This document shows, in pieces, positions 13,009 through 25,300 of a stretch of 64,000 nt of DNA (the first letter of the stretch is position 1; every line of letters starts with the position of its first letter). Origin of the DNA: Himantopus leucocephalus (taxonomy: Eukaryota > Chordata > Aves > Charadriiformes > Recurvirostridae); NCBI GenBank assembly GCA_003993805.1, contig RSEF01000002.1:7681957-7745956 (forward strand), read 5' to 3'. The position numbers were made by a program, and so were the translations under genes. The notes under the pieces are model-generated. The model made no database searches. It was not told where the DNA came from and worked only from the letters and a program-made list of their open reading frames with translations.

Positions 13009-14377
13009 GGGAAAAAAAGGACTTATCTTAGTTAGTAGAAGTATACTTAATTTATTTAGCTATGGTTTGTTTTTTTTTCTTTCAATAAAATTAATGTGAT
13101 GCTGGTATTGCTATTAAGGGTTTGGGTCTTTTTTCCCCACTATGTATTTTCTAATTTGGCTAGTAAAAATAAAAGGGAATTTCACCGTCTTCCTTATATG
13201 TGTTGATAATACATTCTAAGAGCTAACTCTGTGAAGAACTAATAGTTACACTTTTGCACTTTTATTATTATAAAAATGCATGGTCTCCTTAGTCTTTTAC
13301 ATGACTTAAGAAATATAATCATGGAAATTACTGTATTTTTTCTTATTATCCTTCGAGGGACTAGAGTAGTTGTAATCTCATTATTTCTGCAGGATGGCTG
13401 TAAGTATATGTGTAGTATTCATGTGAATTTTACTGAAGTGGAAGAATATATTTGAATAATCTCATTTTCTCTGCTATATGGCTGCAGGATTACATATATA
13501 AAAATTCCATGACTACACTTGGTGATAAGATACACAATATTGAAACTTGCAAGCTTGTGCTTTTAATAAGGTTTGAATTAGACGAAAGAATCAAAGTTTA
13601 TGATCAGCTATTTTAATGGACTTGAAATAATTAAAGAATTTCCAGGAGAATTTATTGTTGTGCACTGTGATACCTTTTTTTATAGAAATTTTTTCAAAGC
13701 CACATTCCTGTGTCAGTCATTAGCTAGATTATGAAGAGCCACAAGTTGATAATGAATACTAATTTTTTTCCTTATTATGTTTAATTATCTCCTGTATATG
13801 TCAATATACAAAATATGTGTAGAAAATTTTGTCTTAGGTTCATGATGGTTTCTGTAGCAAGGAAAACTGGGAATTTGTTTCAAAGGATGCTTTGTTTAAC
13901 ATATCAAGAAATATTTTAGAGTTAAAGTTAGAGAGTATAGATTTCTGGTTATTGCTTGTTTATTCTTGGACACTTTTGCTGTCTGTTGTCTTTATACATG
14001 TATGGTGTCAATACTGTGATCTCAGAAATCCTAGTAGTAGTATATTCAAAATCCTGAAATGCTAGTTTTTTCCTCAACTAGCATAACTATAGTTTGCGTT
14101 TGATGACTAATATTTGTCAAGATTTATTCCCTGCAAGACACAACTCCGAATTCTAACAAAAATTTAAACATATGTATGCCTGTGAAAAGTCATTGGCATG
14201 AAATCACATTTCCTTGTGTTCTACAAAATGTACATAGCTTATCACTCTATTTTTATACAATTAGTAAACAAGTATTTGTTAATTTCCATTTGCATTACTA
14301 TCATCACTTTGGTAAGAAATGGGCTAGATAAATAAGTGATAGGTTGGGTGCAAAATTGACTGGACTGTTTGGCTCAA

Positions 14378-15312
14378 AGAATCACAGAATCTTTTAAGTT
14401 GGAAGAGGGCTCTTGAGTTCACCTTGTTCAACCCCACTGCTCAAGCAGGGTCACTTAAGGCAGGTTGCCCAGGGCCCTTTCCAGATGGGTTTTGATTATC
14501 TCCACAGATGGAGACTTGACAACCTCCCTAGGCAACCTGTGCCAGTTCTTGACCAACCTCACAGTAAAAAAATGCTTTCTTACATTCAGACATGATTTCT
14601 AGTGTTTGAATTTGCACCCATTGCTTCTTGTCCTGTCACTGGGCTCTACTGAGAAAAGTCTGTCTCCATCTGCTTTACACCCTCCCATCAGGTAGTTCGA
14701 CACATCAGTCAGAGCCCCCAGAACCTTCTCTTTCCCAAGCTAAACTGTTCTCTCAGTCTTTCCTCACATGAAAGATGTTTCAGTCCCTGAAGCCCTGCTC
14801 TGGCCTTGCGGCAGTAAGTACATATCTTGTACTGGGCAGCCCAGGACTGGACACAGCACTCCAGATGTGGCCTCACCAGTACTGAGTTGAGGGGAAGGGT
14901 CACCTCCCCAACCTGGTGTCAACACTTTTCCTAATGCAGCCCAGGATATTGTTTGCCTTCTTTGCTGGGACGGTGCATGTTCAACTTGTCCACTAAGATC
15001 CCCAGGGCCCTTTCTGCAAAACTGCTTTCCAGATTACTGGTCCCCACTGTGTGCTGGTGCCTGGGGTTATTCCTCCCTGCATGAAGAATTTTGTATTTCC
15101 CCCGGTCAAACTTCATGAGATTCCTCTCTCCCCTGTTTTCCAGCCTGTCCAGGTCCCTCTGAATGGTGGCACAACCATCTGGTGTATCAGTCACTCCTCC
15201 CAGTCTAGTCTCATCTACAAACTCACCAAAAGTGCACATCATCCCACTGTCCAAGTCATTAATGAAGATAGTAAACAACATTGACCTCAGCACAGTATTG
15301 TCCCCGGTATTG
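14378..15312 (-). mobile_element. CR1 LINE, 3' part with reverse-transcriptase remnant
   Basis: Read on the minus strand this is the 3' third of a CR1 element. Its 3' end abuts AGAATCACAGAATC at 14378, a degenerate copy of the terminal octamer. The 5' end of the fragment encodes the reverse-transcriptase palm region (15293 down to about 14990): LFTIFINDLDSG, then QRDLDRLENRGERNLMKF, then ILHAGRNNPRHQ. This is followed in 14903-14709 by SVLVRPHLECCVQSWAAQYK and LSCEERLREQFSL. These match the CR1 ORF2 order. The catalytic FADD box reads FVDE, so the second aspartate is lost. In-frame stops and two apparently compensating frameshifts lie between 15000 and 14900. The copy is dead and old. It abuts an oppositely oriented CR1 fragment at about 15312. 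Confidence 0.92.
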
Positions 15313-15317
15313 TGGCT

Positions 15318-15592
15318 TATGATTAGTGGTACAAAGTCCTGGCAACCAGCAACTTGTAGCGTCCCTCAGGGATCAATGCAGGACTCTATACTGTTTAATG
15401 TCTTCGTTAATTACATGGATGATAGGATGGAGTACAGTCTCAGCAAATTTCTAAATGACACTAAAATGTGAGGAATGGTCAATATGCTGAAGGGCAAGGC
15501 TTCCATGCAGACTGACCTTGACAGGCTGAGAAAGGGGCCAACAGTAACCTCATGGTGTTCATGTTGGCACATGCCAGTGCCTGCAACTAATT
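15318..15592 (+). mobile_element. CR1 LINE reverse-transcriptase fragment, inverted neighbour
   Basis: A plus-strand CR1 ORF2 fragment. Translation from about 15330 gives the pre-palm block with SVPQGS (CR1 consensus GVPQGS), then ILFNVFVNYMDDRMEYSLSK, then FLNDTKM where the catalytic FADDTKL motif should be, then a stop. TDLDRL follows at about 15510-15530 in a shifted frame. It ends near 15592 without a 3' UTR or terminal octamers, so it is truncated at both ends. It covers the same part of reverse transcriptase as the adjoining minus-strand CR1 but differs clearly in sequence (FVNYMD against FINDLD). This suggests two insertions of different CR1 subfamilies rather than one inverted insertion. 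Confidence 0.85.
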
Positions 15593-18246
15593 CTGAAAGT
15601 ATATTTCTCTCTGTAGAGAACATAAGGACAAACACAGACTTCTGCAAATCTCTTTTTAATCAAACAAATCCTACTCTTCCACAATAAAATCCAAAACCTT
15701 GAGTGAAACACTTAAACTCATACAGAGTGCATGAGGACAATAAAAGGCACCAGAACAGAATTCCTAGCAATCAGTATAAGGAAACAGCTAGGATCAACAT
15801 ACTGAGCACAGAGCCACTAGAAACCAGCCAACAGGAAAGGTCAAGAGATAATTTTTAAACCTGACTTGTCTAGAGGAGTCGTTTAAGGACTAATTTAACT
15901 ATTTTGGCACTGAAGAACCATTGATCAAACAGTACAGGGAGCAGGGAAGAAGAGCTAGGATTCTTTTCTGCTACCAGAGGGTTCATAAATAAGATGTTAC
16001 ACTCTATCCTGTTTCCTCCCTGTCTAACACCAGAGACTTTTATTCTTTCCTCTCTGTAGGTCTGGTCAGATTAAAAAAAAAAAAAAAAACAACGGAGTTT
16101 GCCCTGTTGTACCTGACTTATTTTGTAGCTTGGGAACTCTCTAGAAGGGTGTAGGTTTGCATTCTTCCTGTATGAGTGTTGTAGTTAATGATCCACCATA
16201 TAAAAGAAAGCCCTTCTATTTCATTTAGTAAATTTAATACCTTAATTTAAGACCTTAGAAAGGGTTTGGGGATATAAATCACTGTACCACATAAAAGTAT
16301 TTTATACAACTAGACACCCAAGTTTGGGAGACATCGAGGGATGCTTCCATCTGTTCACTGGTTATCAGTGGTGTTACGTGTTCAGATCTATGTTCATGCA
16401 GGAGTAAAGGAGTTGGGGGGAGAGGGAGAAGAAAAATGGACTAGGTGTTAAGATTAATGGGAACAAATTTAGAATAATTTACCCGGAAACCGTTAGGATA
16501 AGCAATGTGATAGTTCAGTGTGAGCTATACCAAAAATCAAGCTTAATCATAGAGAAACTTCTATTTTGATTAAAAAAGCTAAAAATAACAAGACTTCCAT
16601 CTTTCTGTACATTTGACATAGAATTGGAGGGAAGAGATCTCAATAGACTTTTACCATGCTTTGCCGTAACAGAAACAAGAAGGAATCATAGAGGAAACGA
16701 GGGTTTGTTATGTTTTTCCTAGCAACCACAGTAAAAATATGTGGCACTTGAGCCCCCCTTCAAACAAAAAGAAGGGGATGGGCAGTTATGGGTCTTACTT
16801 TTTAAGCTTCTAAGACAGTTGTGCATATACCATGCATATTTAAGAATTATTTGAAAGCATAAAATGCTTATATGAGCTGCTGTGTTATCATTCAGGACCT
16901 AATTCTACATTAAAGCTTATCCATTGCAGTGTGGTAGTGGTACTAGTAGCAGCACAGGTGAAAATATTTTGTTTTGATGAGATACAAAAGTTACTGTTTT
17001 TCCCAGGACAAGTTAGGTAGTAGCAAGTCACGTTTTCCACTGGCAGAGAGCATACATAACAGAGTTTACTGTGGCATAGTGACAGCAGAGTAAAATTCTC
17101 CCAGCTCTACCAGCCATGAAGATTTAGTCTGATATTCATGATACTGTTGAGCTTTCTTTTTAAATTCCTATAGCAATGACATTTAACAACATCTACTATG
17201 TGACTAAAGAAATATGCAGAGGAACTATGTATAGGACTGAGTTGAGAGACCCAAATTAATTATGTAGTAGTATTTTATTCTACTTTTTCACTGCCTATTT
17301 CCTCCTTGCCCTCTTTTCCGTGTTTTCCCCTTCCTTCTTCTCTGATACAATTATACAAACATGGTGTAACAGACATGCTCCTCAATTTCCATGACTAAAG
17401 TTTAGGAACATTTTATTTTTATTTTGGTTTTATTCATATTTATTATTTCATAACTCAGGCAGTTCAGAACATTTAATGTTGCACATAAACTGTAAAGATT
17501 AGATGGCATTTAAAAGCAGTTAAAAAAAGAAGTTAAAAGCAATTACTCTATCGTTTTTTTAAAAATCATTACATAAATACTGCAGTTAATAAAACTATTT
17601 CACTTTCTTTGCAAGTAACTCCAGAGTACAGCATGATACAAAAGCTAGCCAAATATTGTAGGTTTTATTTTTCTTAATTTTCTATTTATTGTTACATAGA
17701 AGCTGGTTCTGTCCTATTTGCCTTGAAGGCTACTTAAACTATAAAGTAATACACCTTTTGAAACAAGTTTTGAGGCTGCAGCATTCAAGCCAAGTTTGCA
17801 GAAGAGGTCATCTGCCATGTAAGGACCTCACAGAAGCCTCTAGATTTTCAAAACTCCTTAGCACTTTTAATTATCTTCTTGGAGCTAGCTAACATTTACC
17901 TAGCTGTTAACTGATTAGAGCCAAATAAATGTGCTGATAATATACTAATAATTGATTGCAGTGTAACCAAGTTCATCTGAAAAAATAGATGTGCAACACT
18001 TGCTTACGAACTACATGCTTTGGACCTGACTTCCAAGTTGAGCTTTGGGCCAGCCTGAGTAAGTGGCCTGCATCTTAGGTCAGGGAAATAAGCTCTAGTG
18101 AAAAAATAAAACATACACAAACTGCTAACCTACATAAGAACAGAAAAGGCTGGATAAACTATAGCAATGCTAACTATTATTTCTGCTTTTTTGTTAGCAC
18201 ATTTGTGTATTTGTGGTTCACCAAACAAATGTCATGAGAAAGATAA
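15593..18246. other. Noncoding stretch, nothing recognised except homopolymers
   Basis: AT-rich DNA with a 17-base poly(A) at 16073-16089 and a pyrimidine-rich run at about 17279-17343. No coding region, RNA gene or transposon boundary was recognised. Confidence 0.6.
16073..16089. repeat. Poly(A) run of 17
   Basis: An uninterrupted run of 17 A. The upstream 200 bases do not resemble a known SINE, LINE or spliced gene copy, so no retroposon is called. Confidence 0.9.
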
Positions 18247-18695
18247 CAGAGGGCAACAAGGCTCATGAAGGGTCTTGAGAATAAGTCTTATGAGGAGCAG
18301 CTGAGGCACTTGGGGTTGTTTAGTCTGAAGAGAAGGAGGCTGAGAAGAGACCTTATTGCTCCCTACCACTACCTGAAAGGAGGTTGTAGAAAGGTGGGCA
18401 TTGGTCTCTTCTCACAAGTTACAACTGACAGGACAAGAGGAAATGGTTTCAAGTTGTGCCAGGAGAGGTTTAGGTTAGACATTAGGCAAAAACTTCTACA
18501 CTGAAAGGGCTATCACAGACTGGAACGGCTCTCTAGGGAAGTGGTTGAATCTCCATCCTTGGAAGTATTTAAAAACCATCTAGATATGGTGCTCAGGGAC
18601 ATGGTTTAGAAGTGGGTCTGGTAGAATTAGATAATGGTTAGACTTGATGATATTAAAGGTCTTTTCCAGCCATAACGATTCTATGATTCTATGAT
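18247..18695 (+). mobile_element. CR1 LINE 3' end with ORF2 C-terminus
   Basis: A plus-strand CR1 3' fragment of about 450 bp. An open frame from 18265 to 18504 encodes the ORF2 C-terminal block, with readable pieces [40 protein letters not shown] and ERFRLDIRQ. These match the CR1 consensus order. A frameshift and stop near 18500 break the frame, and REVVESPSLEVFKNHLDMVL is readable afterwards in another frame. The 3' UTR (GACTTGATGATATTAAAGG) and two ATTCTATG units (ending 18695) close the element. It is 5'-truncated and non-functional. Confidence 0.95.
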
Positions 18696-20123
18696 CGCTC
18701 TTACAGATATCTATGTCCAGAATAAAGAGAGACAATATTAAGAATTTAAATACATATTTGAATGAATTTTCTAGCTCAGTTCTACAGAATCAAAATGGCC
18801 ACACAGAAAAGTTTGTCTCACTATCAGCCTTTCTACATTGTCTTGTCTTTTTTTGTCTTTTCCTTTTTATTTGGTTTTGCCACGCCCATGATATGTTTTT
18901 CAAAGGTTTCATTTTTCTTTAATTCTCATTTACCTTTGCCAGTCACTGCAGTGTTAACCTTCTTCCCGTACTTCCACTTGTAGAGATCAGAGCTAGCCAG
19001 TCGTTTGAGGGAGGGAGGAATCACCTCAACAGCTTTAAAAGTCTGCAACTAGGCATTGACTGCCTCCGAACCAGTCAGTTAAGCCTCTTTCTATGGTCAA
19101 TAGAAAAAAATAAACCTTTCAAGGCTAGAAATCTGTAGCGTCAGTGGAAAACTCCTCACTCCAACATAGTTGCTCTAAGTGGTTCATATGAAACACGTCT
19201 TCAGAATGCATGTTTTAAGGCATTTTCTACTCCAGGGTGAATAGGTCAGATAAATATATTTGCAGAATAAAAGGACTATGGTGAAGTGTTTGAAACAGCA
19301 AAGAATGACAAAGTGAAATGAATAAGAGGTCAGACAAGGCATGCAGTATTTAAAAGCCAAAAGGTGGCTTCTGGTGAGAATCTTTTTAGAAATTTGGAGA
19401 AGACAATATATAAAATGGATTTAATTTTCTTCAGTGTTTTAGTGAGAAAAAATGCTAGACTGACATTTCTGTATCCACTATTCTAAAGAAAAAATGTTCA
19501 AAACCTTGTTTTGTTTAGAGCAGAGAGAATAAAAGTAATATTGGTAAGATTATAGTTCCAATAGTAGGGAGTTTATATATCATCCCTGGTCTTATATATG
19601 TTTCCATAAGTATTTTATAAAAAGTTCCATCTATACATTATTATCAGTGAGGTTTGTCAGCTCTAGTCTAACTAATCTTTCCTGAATTCATAAACTAAAA
19701 TCAGTTACAGTTAGAAACTCTGATACTGATTACGCTTAAAACCCATATATGAGGGAGTTAGGTGCTCTAATGTATGCAGAAGCGGACACCAAAATTTAGT
19801 GTCTTAAGTATGAACTAAATTCTGTATGTTATGTGGGGAATGTTGTTTCTTGTTAATTAATCAGGATTTCTCTCTCCCATTCACCTTCAGGCTGTGCCAC
19901 TGTAAGACACTATAGACATAGGAACAGAAGGAAAAGATGACAGCATGTCAGCCTAGCTTGAGCCCTTTGATGGGAGAAGACCCACAGTACGAGAGCTTTG
20001 TTTCTTTTTTTTTTATTTTATTTTCTAAAGGTCATAAACATATATATATAGAGATAGAAATAGAGATTGACTGACACTATGATATAAAATATAACATTCT
20101 TACATATTCAGAGAACGTGACAA
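18696..20123. other. Noncoding stretch upstream of an LTR cluster
   Basis: No gene or clear repeat was recognised. A T-rich run at about 20007-20030 and a TA/GATA-like run at 20038-20070 precede the first LTR. Confidence 0.55.
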
Positions 20124-20330
20124 TGTGCTCCCTCCCACCCCCAACCTGACCTTTATCTCCCATAACCCCGCCCAAGCAATGACCACCCATGGTGGTCACA
20201 ATGGATGCATCTAGTCATGATGGCTGCATCTGGCTCAATGTGGTTTTGGGGAGACAAATAACAACACGATAGCCAAGGGCTAGCTTGAGCAATACGTCTA
20301 CCTAATCACATTACTTGTACCGTTGTTGAT

Positions 20331-20338
20331 ATGCAAAT
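20331..20338 (+). promoter_or_regulatory. Octamer motif ATGCAAAT within LTR
   Basis: An exact ATGCAAAT octamer, the classical binding site for POU-family (Oct) transcription factors, in the putative U3 part of the LTR. The presence of the word is certain; factor binding is not shown. Confidence 0.5.
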
Positions 20339-20817
20339 ATGACTATAAGTCAGTCATCTTACCCCCACAAATAGTGAACAGCCCAAGAACCCTTTGAGCT
20401 CACCTGCACAGCAGTAGGCTGCATGCCAGGATCTCCCCTTCAGTAGGGACACCTTTCAAGGTTACTTCTTGAGATTCAGATATTCCTTGCTGCAACAGAT
20501 CCTTGGTAAGTGATTAATAGCATGCTAAACATTGAAGCTTCACTAAGATTATATCTTAGAGTGACTGTGCACATGTAATCCTTTAGACATAAACCATGTC
20601 TAGTCTGGGACTAGAACTGGACCCAGCCACACCTAAACTCCTCCCTGAGAAGGAGTTTAGAAAGCAAGCTGAACCTCAACTCAGCAGGAGGGTGTCTCTG
20701 ACAGTTTTGTCTGACCTGTCCTCTATGCAGTAAATAACCAAGTGCACATTGCCATGGAATCTTGTTAAACCACTGTCACATTTACTATCAACCTTTGTTA
20801 AATCACTGTTTTATATC

Positions 20818-20823
20818 AATAAA
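20818..20823 (+). promoter_or_regulatory. Polyadenylation signal AATAAA in LTR
   Basis: A canonical AATAAA in ATATCAATAAATG, placed as expected for the R region of an LTR, about 70 bases from its apparent 3' end. It is the strongest single support for the element's orientation. Confidence 0.6.
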
Positions 20824-20891
20824 TGTATTGCAGTTTCTCTTTTACGAGCAAAGTGCACTACTCCATCTGCAGGGAACAAACCCCACGTACA

Positions 20892-21174
20892 TCCTTTTCA
20901 GTGGTATGCTGATTAACCCTGCTTGGTCTTAGAATAATTTACATGAACTAGATCTCACGAGTGAAATATCTAGCCTTAACTCTTGATTTTTTTTAAAAGT
21001 CATTAGGAGGTGGAGATGTCAAACTTCATCAAGAGCCATGCTGAAATAAAATCTGACCAGAACCTGTCGTTCCTTATAGGTACCCAATTACTCCTTGACT
21101 CTTCAGGGGTAATTTGTGGTACGTATGGGTGCATTGCACTATTTTCCAATCTGCTGTTTCAAATTTTGATCAGG
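20892..21174. other. Spacer between two LTRs
   Basis: 283 bases between two plus-strand LTRs of different families. No primer-binding site, gag start or other retroviral internal sequence was seen. Confidence 0.5.
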
Positions 21175-21735
21175 TGTACTAGGTCTGGCTGCGATGGAGT
21201 TAACTTCCTTCATAGCAGCCCAAACATATGGTGCTCTGATTTAAGTTTGTGACTAAAACAGCGTTGATAACACCACAATGTTTTGGCTACTGCTGAACTT
21301 TCATTGTACTGCCTGCACAACATCAAAGCTCTGCCCTCACCCCAGTGAGAAGCCAGTAGGCTGGAAGTGGGCAAGAAGTGGGGAGGGGATACTGCTGGGA
21401 CAGCTGACCTGAACTGGCCAAAGAGGTATTCCACGATATTTTTATATCACACAACAAAAACTGGGGTAGAGGAGGAAGGTGGTGGAGTTATTTTGGTTTC
21501 CAAGGTGGGCATTGCTCCAAGACAGGCTGGGCGTTGGTCTCCTTGTGGGAAGTGGTGAGTGATTCCCTTTGCATCACTTGTTTTTCTTTTCTTTCCTTTA
21601 CTTACTAAACTATATTTGTATTGACTCATGAGTTTTCTTGCTTTTGCTCTTTCTATTCTCTCCCTTGTTCTGCAGGGTCGAGGATCAAGTGAGTGCCTGT
21701 GTGAGTGCTTGGCTGCTGGCCAGGGTTAACTCACA
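21175..21735 (+). mobile_element. Solo ERV LTR, common avian type, plus strand
   Basis: The element begins TGTACTAGGTCTGGCTGCGA, a decayed form of the TGTCCTGGTTTCGGCT-like start, and continues with GGAGTTAACTTCCTT. It carries the U3 core AGCTGACCTGAACTGGCC followed by AAAGAGGTATTCCA at 21402-21433. A pyrimidine-rich R/U5-like region follows, and it ends GGCCAGGGTTAACTCACA. The same core is seen in reverse complement at 48968-49000 and 59583-59614, which confirms the family relation inside the window. No AATAAA is visible, and no internal retroviral sequence follows, so it is a decayed solo LTR. Confidence 0.85.
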
Positions 21736-21896
21736 ATGTCAGGCAATGTGCTTGTATTCCCAAAATATTATTTGGAAACTCTGTGCATCACATACCAGCC
21801 TGAACTGGTCACTTGTGTTGCTGGCCAGCCCCACTGATTGAATAGGAGATCCTACAGTACTCTCAAGCAAGTTTCAGGAGAACCTGAAATTGCACA

Positions 21897-21934
21897 TTTA
21901 ACAATTCAAGCCCCATTTAACAATTCAAACCCCA
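21897..21934. repeat. Tandem duplication of a 19-bp unit
   Basis: The unit TTTAACAATTCAAGCCCCA is immediately repeated with one change (G to A in the second copy). It looks like a recent slippage-type duplication. Confidence 0.85.
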
Positions 21935-22228
21935 TTGTCCATAATCAGTCCTTACATGCTGTCATTTTTTAAATACTTTATATTGTGAAAACTGTTTTAG
22001 AAGATCATTGTGATATGTAGCAAGTAGTAAAAGTAAGTTACCTTCTTTGGAAAATTCAAAATATTCATTTTGGTCTCTGGGACCTCCTCATTCTGAATGA
22101 TTCATATCAGGGGGAACTACAATTTCTGGTCTTCTGATACTCATCTATGGTCTGTAAAACATTTCTTTCTACTTTCCAAATATTCTAAATACTGTAGAAT
22201 GTACAGGCCTAGCATGCTCCTTCTTTTT

Positions 22229-22312
22229 TCTTTTCTGCAGGAATACTTGATTTTTATTTTCCCTTCCCTTTCCTTAGCTTTCCTTACCTTCCCTTTCTTT
22301 TCTTCCTCCATG
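22229..22312. repeat. Polypyrimidine tract
   Basis: About 80 bases are dominated by T and C on the plus strand (for example CCCTTCCCTTTCC and CCTTCCCTTTC). The run is interrupted by a few purines, including a CTGCAG resembling a 3' splice site at about 22236. No exon with a matching donor site was found downstream. Confidence 0.65.
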
Positions 22313-25300
22313 AGTGAAAGGTCTTTGTTAATTTTTTCTGGAAACGTCAAATCTCAGTTGGGTATCTACTTCTGCTTTCACTTACAAGCTCTTTTGCCCA
22401 TGTGCTTAAGTGAACTCAGAATTACTACTCTTCCAGTTGTTCAGTGAAATATTTTTCCTATTATTTATGCTCTCAGAAAGCGAATATTTTCTAAATTATA
22501 TCTGTTTCTATCAGTTCTGCTTTGAAAGATGGCTGAGATTTTACACCCATAATGTAGCCTCTAATTCCAGAAGTTATTCTAGATAAATGTCAAACCTTTT
22601 ATTATTTCAGGACTAGAAAATAAATCCATAAATTTGTAAAACAAAGTTTCATTCAAATATCATTAAATCTGTTATAAAAAACAGAGATTTGTACATTTAT
22701 CCCCCAGAGATATTTTTGGCTATGTATGATTCTGCTTATTTCAGGATCTTGATGAAAGGATGGTTTACATTATTTCTCAGATGATTCATGAGCTTGAGCT
22801 TCATCATTCTCCATGGAACATATGGAAGAAATGTTTCCTAATTAAATAAAGGTCTTATTTTCAGTACCACTTTTAAATCCAGATTGAGACTACCTGTTTT
22901 AAGGCACTTATTGAACTAAGTTAGGAACATAACAACCTATAATTCATGACATTATTGACAGACAAATAATGGGAATCTCTAGAGAGAACTTCAGATTTTA
23001 GGTGAGCTGCTTCTCTCCACTATTTATATGGAAAGTTTAGAAAACATATGTTTTCAGTGAGTTGCTAAGACACACACGGAATCAATCTAAAATGAATATG
23101 TTGGTGCTAAAAGAATTCTGAAATGTTGAACAGAATGGATCACACACATAGATTTTATACTGTGAAAATCAGGAAAAAAATGTGAACATATGAAGATTTT
23201 AAAAGTTCACTTCAAAATTGTATTATATATTAAATGATAGAAAATGAAATTCAAGCCAGAGTACTACTAAGTGTCTGCTGATTTAGAGATGTTATTAGCC
23301 TTGTTCAGATGGAGTGCACAGGGATTCTAGGCTTTTTTGTAGCACTTGTGTATACTAGTATGGTATGAAACACAAAACTAGAAATACTCTTGATTGAAAA
23401 TAAAAAATCTAAATGTTTTTTGTTGGTGTCACTCCCACTAGGATTATAGTATTCTGCAAGTTAATCTGTACTTTATGCCAAATCCCTTTAATTTTCTTTA
23501 TCTCATGCAATGTATCACATATCCCTAATGTGACTGTATGTTCCAGATGACAAAGGCTCATTTGCTTGTGCTTCTGCTTATTTGTACAAAGCTTTTCTGG
23601 CAATCATAAAATGCCAAATCTACTTACATATATTATTTTTTGCAAGTGAGTTTGCAGATTCAAAACATTCTCTGCCCAAGGCTGCTATAGGTATTAACAC
23701 TGAATGTTGAACTCAATTTTGGGTTCAAACCTTGCTGTAACCGAAAAAATAAAAAAAAAAGTCACCATCACGAACAACAAAAAAAACCAGCTAGGCCCTA
23801 CAGAGCTACACTCTGTTGCAAATAGGTCAGCATTTTCACAGACATAAAGATTGGTCACCCAAATATAATACGCATTCCCTATAAAATTATCCTTTTTTGC
23901 CTGCCTGATAGCAGTGAATTAATAAAGATTTCAATCAATGTATTCTTGTCCATCTTTCAACCAATGTATTTCAAAAACCGCAGAAGATTCAAAATGCTGG
24001 TCAGGAAGCCATAAAGAACATCCTTCATCTGAAATTTATGAAAGACCACATTTTTTGTTCCTCCGGGATAGAATTTAAGTTTGTCAGATCATTCCTCATC
24101 AAAATATATCTCCTTTCATCTCTTACACTGCCAAATTTTTGCTTTGCAAGAAATTGTACCTACTCAATCCTCAATAGGAAAAAAAAGGATCTCAGAATTG
24201 AGGTCTTTTCTCCAATGTAAGAATACAAAGAAGTTCAAGTACTGGTTTGAAAATATTGCTGGAAATACTGGTAAACAGACCTCAAAACTATCCACTAGTA
24301 AGGCAAGGGCTGTCTGAAAACTTTCATCATGGGATTTTTTTTTTTACTTGATTAGCACATTTGATAAAACACTGAATCATAATACGTGGAGTGATTTCAC
24401 TGCACTGCCTAGAAGTTTTTAATATGTGTTTAGTAACATGACAAAATATTCTTTGCATAATAAGAATAAACAAACAGAAGCTAAAAGTCCCATTTTTATT
24501 GCACAGGCATACTGACAAAGAAATTTTCAGAACTCGAGAAAAGTGTGGTAATTCCACACATTTTGCTACTTTGTTTTAGTAATAAAACTCTTTCAGAACA
24601 TGAAATAGGTAACTAAGAAGCATTGCAGATATAGGTGCCCTATAAAAGCTGTTGTACAGCACATTTGCATTATTTTTTCTAGGTTTCCATTGCTCAGCAG
24701 GAGAATGATTATATTTTTACCCAGAAAACATGTTTGTCTCTGTTAATTGAAACATCAGTTTTGAACTTTTATCCCTTTAGCTTTGTTTTGAAGTGGAAAC
24801 AATCTAAGAGTTCTTCTAAGAACTGATAATGACCTCCAACATGTAGTAGGATAATACTTTTTCAATTTGAAAGACTTTTGGTGATCTTTTGAGGAGAGAT
24901 GTATTACACCTTTTAATAACATCAGTCAACAGAAATGCAGCAGGGGAAAACAATGTCTTTGTCCTTTAAAATTCCCTTCACTGGTTCATATATAAATGTT
25001 TGAAAACTGTCATTATGTTTCACAGAGGATAGCGTTCAAAGAATGAAGATCTACCAAGTTATCTGCATCATCTGATTTCTAAGAAAAAAAGTACATCCAG
25101 AACAAATTACAGACTCATAGTAATATAAAAACTTGGGGTGTGGTCAAGATTGTGAACATAGTCTGTTGGAACAAGATAAAATTAGGAGTCAGCTTAAAGT
25201 ATCTGGAGTATGGAGTAGATATAAGCTCTCTTAAGTTTGTAGTAACTCTTTCTATCTCACATCACTGACAGTATATTTTAGTAGACTAAATGATGTTGAA

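Larger units (their letters stand above)
5073..14377. other. AT-rich noncoding stretch with simple tracts
   Basis: No exon, RNA gene or transposon was recognised over 9.3 kb. Several short frames on both strands (for example 8015-8245 plus overlapped by 8011-8205 minus) have no domain and mirror each other, as expected of chance. The stretch contains a 17-base poly(T) at 6078-6094, a TA/ACGT-rich patch at 8947-9048, a poly(T)-(GT) tract at 10061-10088, a perfect hairpin at 10837-10862 and an A/C-rich tract at 12912-13008. These are listed separately. Confidence 0.6.
20124..20891 (+). mobile_element. Solo ERV-type LTR, plus strand (boundaries approximate)
   Basis: About 770 bp with the organisation of a retroviral long terminal repeat. 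It opens with a C-rich block (TGTGCTCCCTCCCACCCCC). It contains an octamer-type motif ATGCAAAT at 20331 and a canonical AATAAA polyadenylation signal at 20818, about 70 bases before a probable CA end near 20891. The style matches long LTRs of avian endogenous retroviruses, but it lacks the U3 core shared by the other LTRs in this window, so it is a different family. No gag, pol or env remnant and no primer-binding site follows, so it is read as a solo LTR left by recombination. No target-site duplication could be confirmed, and family assignment needs a repeat-library search. Confidence 0.65.

Noticed and set aside
22229..22260. Polypyrimidine tract plus CTGCAG as a 3' splice site
   Set aside because: No downstream open exon with a donor site and no partner exon could be identified.
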